Assembly: GCA_964030475.1 (NCBI GenBank)
Contig: CAXIPT010000003.1
Span: 1,170,369 to 1,234,368, forward strand
Direction: 5' to 3'
Source of the DNA: Tethya wilhelma
Taxonomy: Eukaryota > Porifera > Demospongiae > Tethyida > Tethyidae
Length of the DNA: 64,000 bases
The notes below the pieces were generated by a model that worked only from the letters and a program-made list of their open reading frames with translations, made no database searches and was not told the origin of the DNA. Below, piece after piece: positions 57,501-64,000 of the stretch; position 1 is the first letter of the stretch; each line of letters begins with the position of its first letter. Made by a program: the position numbers and the translations under genes.

Positions 57501-58431
57501 AAGATTAAGACTATTTTGCATTGGGGGAGGGCCTGGGTATATATGAGGCTATATTCATGCGCCTGATAAATGCACACGTGACTGGAGGACCATGCACACA
57601 CACTTAAGTTAGGTGCCCATTTTCTGCACTCACAATCACACAAACATATGTACACACATGCATGCATGGAGGAGCATCATAATCATTAAACACATGACTC
57701 GATCAAGCACTACAATATCCGAGACAGTAACAATGGTCCCGACTTACATTCTGTGGAGTTCAAGTCCTTCATTGTCAGGGTAGCATACACATTGCCAGTC
57801 TGTGGGTCATAAATGACCTCACAATCAGGTCCAAAGGTCAACCAGAACAGGTCTAGATGAGGTAGCTGCTGAGTTAGCATCCAGTGATGGTTGTCTTTGA
57901 GTCTTGAACTCCTGTGTTCTTCAATACCAAAGAACATCACTATTATCACCATGGCAACATAGAGGAGGACACTCAGAACAGAAAACAGGGGTCGGCTCAA
58001 CAGATGGTTCATGAAAGAAGAGCTGAGATCAGCAGTAATTCCTTGTGGGAGTAGATTCAGTATACACAAAAAAATGAATACATCATACATGAATAAACTC
58101 AACACTGCAGTTTTTTTGATACAACTTAAAACTTTGGTGGACATAATTCTTTTTTATGCCTACCTCCATTGATGTATGGGCTGGTATTCAGTGTGTTAGC
58201 TCCTGGGCCATTGACCAGGTACATCATGATAGCCCAATACACTCTGTATAGCAGTGGTAGACACAGTAATACCATGGCAGGGTAGTAGCCCTTCCAGTCG
58301 CTAGATGGAGGAGGTGGAAGGTCACTAATAGGAGAAGAGGACTTGAGACTGGGTCGGGGTCTCAGCGGTGATCCTTTCCCGGCGTTCAGAGAACCCGTTA
58401 CCCCGCGCCAGTGCTCGGCGCTAATGGGCAT
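50996..58431 (-). CDS. three-TM / 2A / double Death-domain / ankyrin-repeat protein, eight exons
   Basis: Exons 58164-58431, 57748-58041, 56787-56972, 56406-56714, 56165-56275, 55753-56025, 54661-55610, 50996-54532. They sum to 5,928 bases (1,975 codons plus stop); the first six introns are phase 1 and the last phase 0. The start is the first in-frame ATG. TM helices lie near residues 55-80, 105-125 and 217-237; [11 protein letters not shown] and [17 protein letters not shown] form a conserved domain between. Residues 235-247 read [12 protein letters not shown], a canonical 2A motif predicted to break translation after Gly246. Death-like domains lie at about 250-350 (IIELGQALGLYLS, AAWLRAED, SWESLVVAL) and 390-480 ([21 protein letters not shown]). 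The region 481-796 is unrecognised, with an acidic/His end. About 33 ankyrin repeats fill 830-1975. A scaffold in innate or death signalling is inference. Confidence 0.87.
56803..56842 (-). other. 2A 'stop-carry-on' recoding motif (DNA for [14 protein letters not shown])
   Basis: Matches the DxExNPG/P consensus exactly, with the favoured upstream LLxLAG context. In known 2A sequences the ribosome fails to join Gly to Pro and continues, giving two proteins. The hydrophobic Leu-rich helix immediately before it would occupy the exit tunnel. Identical motif DNA lies at 17365-17404. Confidence 0.85.
57216..57432. mobile_element. 217-bp MITE, TA target, TATAGCGGG ends
   Basis: Ends CCGAGTATAGCGGGAAA and inverse of TTTCCCGCTATACAG, flanked by TA. 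The interior is rich in ACGAAAATT / AATTTTCGT. Same family as 1570-1741. It sits in the intron between exons 2 and 3 of the 2A gene. Confidence 0.8.
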
Positions 58432-58945
58432 GCTCAGAAAATCAGTGACACGGTTCAGAGTACGCAAACAAAGACAATCGCAGACACTGGTAGCCAATGG
58501 AAATACTGAGGACAACACAAAAGACTGTAGACTATTAGACACTCAGTTAGAGTAACAGTATTTATGTTCTACTCATACGCGACCAGCTTTGCAAAAAAAA
58601 GTGGGTGGGGTTGATATGAAATTCATTGGAAGTTGTTTACGCGTAAATCTCGGTGTCTTGTGTTATCAGCAAAAATATGAGGACTATAAATACATGTAGC
58701 TAGTTTACTATGAATATCCAATGTTGCTCCAAATAAGGTTTAGCTGTATCTGTGATGCTACATGCCATGGTAACTTGTGGAGACGTAAAATTTCGATTTT
58801 TAACCCCTTAGTCACCATAAATCAACCGTGAGGCCTGATGAGGATGAGGAACATCACAACAAATGCATCTGTCCATGAACATATTGCCTACTGCACTGAA
58901 GGAAGGCAACTCCATGCAGAGAAGACTATAGCAAGTAAGAGAGCT
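58432..58945. other. 5' flank of the 2A-Death-ankyrin gene
   Basis: The GC- and CpG-richer stretch 58340-58470 covers the first exon and 5' UTR; the minus-strand frame is open upstream only to a stop at about 58545. The rest shows nothing recognisable. The promoter must lie here, but no motif is clear. Confidence 0.4.
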
Positions 58946-60859
58946 AGTAGAGGAAAGTCAACCTCCTTGGGGAGAGAGCAGATGATGATGGGGAGTCTTT
59001 GATGAGACCATAGCACACACAGTGTGTGAGCTAGGTATAGGTGGTCAGTGTTTCTAATATGATATGAATACATTACTTTACTTCATGCAGTTCAATAAAC
59101 ATCTCCTATTTATCCAGCACTCTTAAGTCTTAAAAAGCAATAATATTCTATAGAGCTCTTATGACTTTACTTTGCATTAACATTACACAATATCCCATCC
59201 ACAGGAGCTAGAAAAAGGAGTTGTGAAGCTGCTCATCCAGACTCCCAATGCTCACAACAAGTGTGGCTTCAACACAGATCGTTTCGTCTTTGATCCCAGC
59301 TGTAGCTCTCCACAAGACATCAAACACTTGAAGTTCCTAGGAGTGTTGTTTGGAGTTGCCATGAGAACCAAGAAGCCTCTTGACCTTCACCTGGCCCAGC
59401 CAATGTGGAAGCTACTGGCTGGAATATCACTCACCACTGACGATCTGGAAGAGGTAGGGAATAGATAGGGAATGGGTGGATAGAGGGGAGACCCTGTAAT
59501 TATTAGCATGCATCAGAGTTAGTATTAATTTTGACTATATAGTATTTTGATGAGCATCAATTGGGATAACAAATAAATTTTGTTATTATGTCAAGTTATC
59601 TGTAGGTTCAAAGTTCAACATGATTAATGGTAGTATCTCTCTCTTTCTCCCCCTCAGGTATCAGCAGTCCGTGAGGGTATGTCCACCATTGTCCCAGTTC
59701 CTCTTCTCTCTCTCTTCTCTGCTAAGATGTTGGAGAGTGCTGTGTGTGGGAGCGAGGAGGTCGACCTACAGATGCTCAAGAAGGTCGTAGATGTATTTAG
59801 TCCAGGTCATCAGGTACATGATTTTACCACTTTAACGTTTTGTAGATACCTGATCCATCTTTCTAAGATTTCGTACTTGTACCTTCATTGTATACCCATG
59901 CAAAACAGAACATTAAATTTTGTGGATTACACACAATGGCATTTTCTATAAATTTGCATGAAAATTTTGACAATCCGCCTAATTTAATTCATTCCTGCTA
60001 ATATTTAGTCCTGTACGGTATGTTATGTATAGGGTTGTGTACATGTGTGCGTATCCTTGTTGCAAGCAGTGCATATGATTTTCATTCAAGGCCCTCTGTA
60101 GGTACGCAGATTTATTAAATTGTTGATCTTTACCAAACTTTTAGGCCCCTTTTATATACACGTATGCATTTTAGTATTATAAACACAAACTAAAGTATAC
60201 GGATACAGCATGCATCTACACGATACCTCCATAAATGCTTACCAAAACGTATACTTTTGTAAAGTGCAGAACTTAATTGGTAAACGAAGACAGCAGTAGG
60301 CTCGTGTGTTACTGTACAAGCAAAACACATGTAGACTTCAAAACTGTTAACTGGACTCGTGGGCCATTTTGTTGCATTTTACGGTAGCTTACAATCATCA
60401 TCTGTCTACCAAAATGTTTTTTCATCTTGCCAGTTTGGAGGCTTTTTTCCCTTGAAATCGAGAAAGCTAACTACACTCGTGACAGCTGGCAGCTCACACG
60501 TGCATTGTAACCGCATACGTGTGAACGCCCATTTTCATTTACTGTGTTCTAGTGTAAATGCCCTCTGTCGTCGTTTAGTACTAAACGCATACGTGTAAAC
60601 GAGGCCTTAATTTTTCAATTTCAGTGTTTACTAATTTGGGTCTTTGTAAACAATTGTCAATGAAGTAGAGGTTACATACTTAATATGTGTGTATATTATA
60701 GTTCTGTTGCTGTATTAATTGTACTCCGTTGTTGTACGTTGTACAAGTGTTCCTGTTGTTAGTTCTCTAAAGACTAGTCTCCTGGCTCTGCAAGTGCTGG
60801 AGGCCATCATGTCTGAGCTCTCTGAGACCACACCCAATGCACAGGACAAGTGTGCCAAG
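58946..60859 (+). pseudogene. HERC1: rearranged HERC1 exon copies
   Basis: 58946-59030 is a degraded copy of HECT exon 48288-48453 (reading-frame breaks, TGATGATGG for GATGCTGGGG). 59206-59454 is a near-identical copy of exon 48664-48912 ([20 protein letters not shown]). 59658-59786 copies exon 49733-49866, entered directly, skipping the two exons between. 60748-60859 copies the far-upstream exon 11969-12081 and is followed by a stop (GAGGAGTAG). Order and content cannot make a HERC1 protein, and the catalytic cysteine exon is absent. Intron pieces are copied too, so this is DNA-level duplication, not retroposition. Confidence 0.85.
59800..60740. other. gene-free stretch between HERC1 exon copies
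   Basis: No exon recognised. 59920-60020 holds words of the CCGCC/AATTTAATT MITE family ending CCTGTACGG-TA. The remainder is unremarkable AT-rich sequence with repeated ATACGTGTAAACG-type words near 60500-60600. Confidence 0.4.
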
Positions 60860-61235
60860 GTGAAGGAGGAGTAGTTCATATTGTATGCAAACACAGTATG
60901 CTTACTAGCTGTTTATGTAGCAAAATTATAATTAGCATAATATTATGATGAATTCAGGGATGTTCAGGTAAGCATATAAATTGCGTGGATGACATATAGT
61001 TCATTTTAATGTGATTGAAGTATTCAAAGTAAAAAAAAAATATTTGAGGAATAAATGCAATTGCCTTGTATTATTTACTACCTTGTATAATAAGTAATTG
61101 TATTAAATTATGCACACACTATTATAATTATGTTTGAATAAACTGCTAGTTTAAAATTACATATTATTATACTTGCTGTGAAAAACAACACACAATTACT
61201 TTAATTTTGCTGTGAGGTCATATGTTATGCATGAA

Positions 61236-61346
61236 TCATTCCTTCTTGATTTGCACCACATCTGCCAGTAGTGGTTCTTTGAGTTCAATTGAAGAGTGAG
61301 ACACCATATCAGTCAGTGTAGCCTGTTGACCCCTCAGTATGATGGT
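61236..61346 (-). pseudogene. beta-helix multipass protein D, last about 36 codons (cut by gap)
   Basis: Encodes the conserved tail [20 protein letters not shown] followed by LADVVQ and stops at 61236. It nearly matches genes B and C. The N at 61347 removes everything upstream, so the gene's integrity is unknown. Confidence 0.7.
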
Positions 61347-61347
61347 N

Positions 61348-62072
61348 AAAGGTTGTGAGACTAACGAAACTCACAGTCGACAGTATGTACACTTTATTAG
61401 ACTACACTAAATAATAGACAAGACAGCAACTTAGAAAGTAACTACAGCAAGATCATAATCATACTGTATGTATAAACAAACTAGGCAAAAAAATCCCCCG
61501 GGGAATACCCTACTTCTATATATGTACGCATGCGCAAACGCACAACGGATGCAGCGCGGTTACGTTATAGTTATACCATAGTAGTAGGGAATTATGGTTG
61601 ATAACCACCCAGAGCCCGAGGGCGCAGCCCGAGGGCGAGGGTGTGGTTATCACCATAATTCCCGTACTACTATGGTATAGGTATTATATATCCGTTCTGA
61701 TTGGTTGTTTGAGCTCATATGCCTAGTAACAAAAATACCCAGCAACGGTTATTTTTTCATTGTAGAACAAAAAACCTGCCTTGTCTTCTCTTGCAAGCTT
61801 GTAACGGGTTTCTTTTCTGACTGCAGCGTCATCTCAAAATAGGTAAGGGTCAATAGAATTACAAATGACGGCTTGACTTTCGCTAAAAATTGTCCAGAAA
61901 GCACAAATTTTGTATTGGAAAAGCAAAATGTTTCAGAAAAACTTCAATCTTGTATCAGAAAACTTCAATCTTGTATCAGAAAACACAAACTTGCTTTTAC
62001 TTTTCCAGAAAGCACTGAAATTTCTCTCTGCTATCACCGTCTAACGCAGCTATTGCACAATTACAAGGCACT
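61348..62072. other. gene-free repeat-rich stretch
   Basis: Sequence after the gap matches no gene I know. It contains a palindromic element at 61570-61685 and a sequence with repeated GAAAAACTTCAATCTTGTATCA words near 61937-61985. Confidence 0.4.
61570..61685. mobile_element. palindromic MITE
   Basis: TATACCATAGTAGTAGGGAA through TTGATAACCACCC is mirrored by GGTGTGGTTATCACCATAA through TACTATGGTATA around a loop of two AGCCCGAGGGCG words. Could form a long hairpin. Confidence 0.7.
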
Positions 62073-62080
62073 AGTTGTTG

Positions 62081-63249
62081 CGAGGGGTCCGAAACTCCCT
62101 TGAAATCTCGTACGCTACCTGCTGAAATCTCGTTTGAAATCTTGAAATCTTTGGAAATCTTGCTTGAAATCTCGAAATCTTTGGTCTCAGGGAAATTTGA
62201 AATCTCTGATTTGAGCACAAAGTTCGTAAACTTACCGCATACTTTTGTTTATGATTTGATCACGTGATCACCTGCTAACGTACGTACGTACGTACGTGGA
62301 TACCGACACTATGAAGCAAAGTTCTGAAGCACTGAAGCAAAGTTCTCTGATTGCAAGTTAGCTCCAGATGGCGACAAAGAAAAAATGGAATAATCAGGAT
62401 GTGTTCTTCTTGACAGAGAAACTGGTTGAAGTTTCAGGTCATTGCTAGCTACTGGCCAGTCTCTTGTCAGGACCGTCACCTCATGATGATGATATGGGGC
62501 AGAACTTTTGCAATACCATTTACTGAGTTCTTTTTTTTCTGAAATTATCCACACACCTAACATGAAACAATTCACTACAATATGTCTACACATTGTACCA
62601 TCTTTCTCCAAGAAGTCAGACTGTCTGATGTCCCCTGGCACAGAAAATGAATTGAAAATTTTTTGTACTCACACAGAAGCTGAGATATGCTTGGCTAATG
62701 GGTCACACCTCAACCTTTCCTCATATATAGTGATTAAGTTAAAGCTGTACTATGATGTGTTTGTATTTATTTCAGTATGGATGTTTATGTGCATTAATTT
62801 TATGTACAAGATGAGGTGACAGCAAAAATATGAACTTAAACATATAACAGTTATAATTTACAAGGCTGTTTTTTGATGTCTCATGTGTCTTGATATCAAG
62901 TTATAAATCTTGAAATCGCCGAAATTTTGCGTGAAATCTTAAAATCTTACGTGAAATCTTGAAATCTTATGTGAAATCTTGAAATCTGTCATGAAATCTT
63001 GAAATCTGCTGTGAAATTTTCAAAGAAATCTCGCATGAAATCCTGAAATCTGTGTGAAATCTTGAAATCTCTATGTAAAATCTTGAAATCTCTATGTGAA
63101 ATCTTGAAATCTTTCGTGAAATCTGAAAATCTTGAAATCTCATGTGAAATCTGGAAATCTTTGAAATCTCGAGTGAAATCCTGAAATCTATTCCAAATCT
63201 TGAGATTTCGAAATCTCGTACAGCATTTTTAGGAGTTTCGGACCCCTCG
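62081..63249. mobile_element. 1,169-bp hAT-like element with 18-bp TIRs and 8-bp target duplication
   Basis: Ends CGAGGGGTCCGAAACTCC and its exact inverse, flanked by direct AGTTGTTG (62073-62080 and 63250-63257). Inside both ends are runs of GAAATCTTGAAATCT minisatellite (62098-62215 and 62905-63225) in the same orientation. The middle has no transposase I recognise. An 8-bp duplication is typical of hAT transposons. Confidence 0.85.
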
Positions 63250-63257
63250 AGTTGTTG

Positions 63258-64000
63258 GGAGGAGTTTCCTGGGTGGTGCCAAATAAACTAGCGCTTGAGT
63301 CGAAGAAACAAAGCTTAGCACTGCATGAGTAAAGCAGTCTGCAGCACTGTAATGTTTTTCTTTTCTTAATCTGCTACACANAGTTAGGTAAACAAAAAAC
63401 ATGCATAAAGACAAAATCCAAAAGCAATAACTTTTGGGAGATATAGCACTTTTGTCCACCATTAATAGAACAGTTTATAAACTTATTGTGGCTGTATACG
63501 TGAGCTACTGTACATGTAAGGCCCACACACAAGGAGATCTTCAACAATCTATAAAGAGTGTGAAAATAATGCATTATGTGAGCATGATATTGGTGATCTT
63601 AAATTTGGCAATTTAATTCTGCATGCTGCATTGTTCATATGCTCGTGCCCATGCATATAAACTGTTTGGCAATTTTTAATTTGGCGATTTGCAGAATAAA
63701 AGGACAAATTTACCCCCTTTACGGTATTGGAAAAATAATAGTCTTTTGACAGTATTGTTTACTAGTCTCTTTATAGTTTCCCAAAGAGGTATGGCTAATT
63801 CTTGTAACTTATGGAATCAAGACAGCAAACAACACTGTTTACATTATGGAAATTTATAATAGATGTTGTCGAACATTGTTATTATATGTGTAAGATCTGC
63901 ATGAATTGTAACTAATTGAGAACTCAAGTAAACTTTACATTGATTAAACACAATTTAAACAGTGTTGTAAAGCTCCCAAAGACTTTGTTCCTTCAATTTA
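63258..64000. other. gene-free right end with gap 63381
   Basis: No coding exon recognised. 63590-63725 is a decayed MITE copy related to 47036-47225 (shared AAATTTGGCAATTTAATTCT, ACTGTTTGGCAATTT, ACAAATTTACCC). Confidence 0.4.

Noticed and set aside
59206..59786. A second working HERC1 gene
   Set aside because: Exon order is scrambled, internal HECT exons and the catalytic cysteine exon are missing, and the first exon copy is degraded.
62309..62641. Minus-strand open frame inside the hAT-like element as a transposase
   Set aside because: 110 codons with no hAT dimerisation or catalytic motifs that I recognise.
62905..63225. CRISPR-like array of GAAATCTT words
   Set aside because: Units are 8-20 bp, imperfect and without unique spacers; they lie inside a TIR-bounded transposon in an animal genome. 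It is a minisatellite.

Overview
The window looks like nuclear DNA of an early-branching animal, most likely a demosponge of the Amphimedon type. It has AT-rich introns with GT-AG borders, many short repeats, compact gene spacing, and metazoan genes (HERC1, INTS4, class C GPCRs, Death-domain/ankyrin proteins). It is a draft scaffold: there are nine N gaps (511, 8541, 19201, 31519, 32769-32781, 34915, 44657, 61347, 63381), and several odd structures sit next to them. The species call is inference.

Layout. 1-6078: class C (GABA-B-like) receptors, namely one fragment up to the gap at 511, one C-terminal fragment (2442-3285) and one intact intronless gene (3823-6078). A seven-exon fragment of Integrator subunit 4 lies on the minus strand between the two receptor fragments. 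6603-50700 (+): a giant HERC1-type E3 ubiquitin ligase of about 54 exons (roughly 3,200 codons here), with SPRY, UBA, WD40, RCC1-like and HECT regions. Its N-terminal part, including a first RCC1 domain, is not in the window. One 18.4-kb HERC1 intron (12082-30486) carries minus-strand genes: a partial transmembrane-2A-Death gene, and three members of a family with a beta-helix ectodomain and a multipass membrane domain (one cut by a gap, one intact with 1,105 codons, one pseudogene split by a foldback transposon).

50996-58431 (-), tail to tail with HERC1: an eight-exon gene whose intron phases all agree (1,975 codons). It encodes three membrane segments, then a canonical 2A 'stop-carry-on' motif (GDVERNPG/P), two Death-fold domains, an unrecognised region and about 33 ankyrin repeats. 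If 2A works, one mRNA yields a 246-residue membrane protein and a separate 1,729-residue Death/ankyrin protein beginning with proline. This is the most striking system in the window. The 2A segment recurs almost base for base in the partial paralogue at 17349-17525.

58946-61346 holds rearranged copies of HERC1 exons and of a beta-helix gene 3' end, so the same three gene types sit together twice. The last 2.6 kb is mainly repeats, including a 1.17-kb hAT-like element with an 8-bp target duplication. Mobile DNA is plentiful: TA-target MITEs (one with its empty site preserved in a duplicate), foldback elements, a tRNA-derived SINE and microsatellites.
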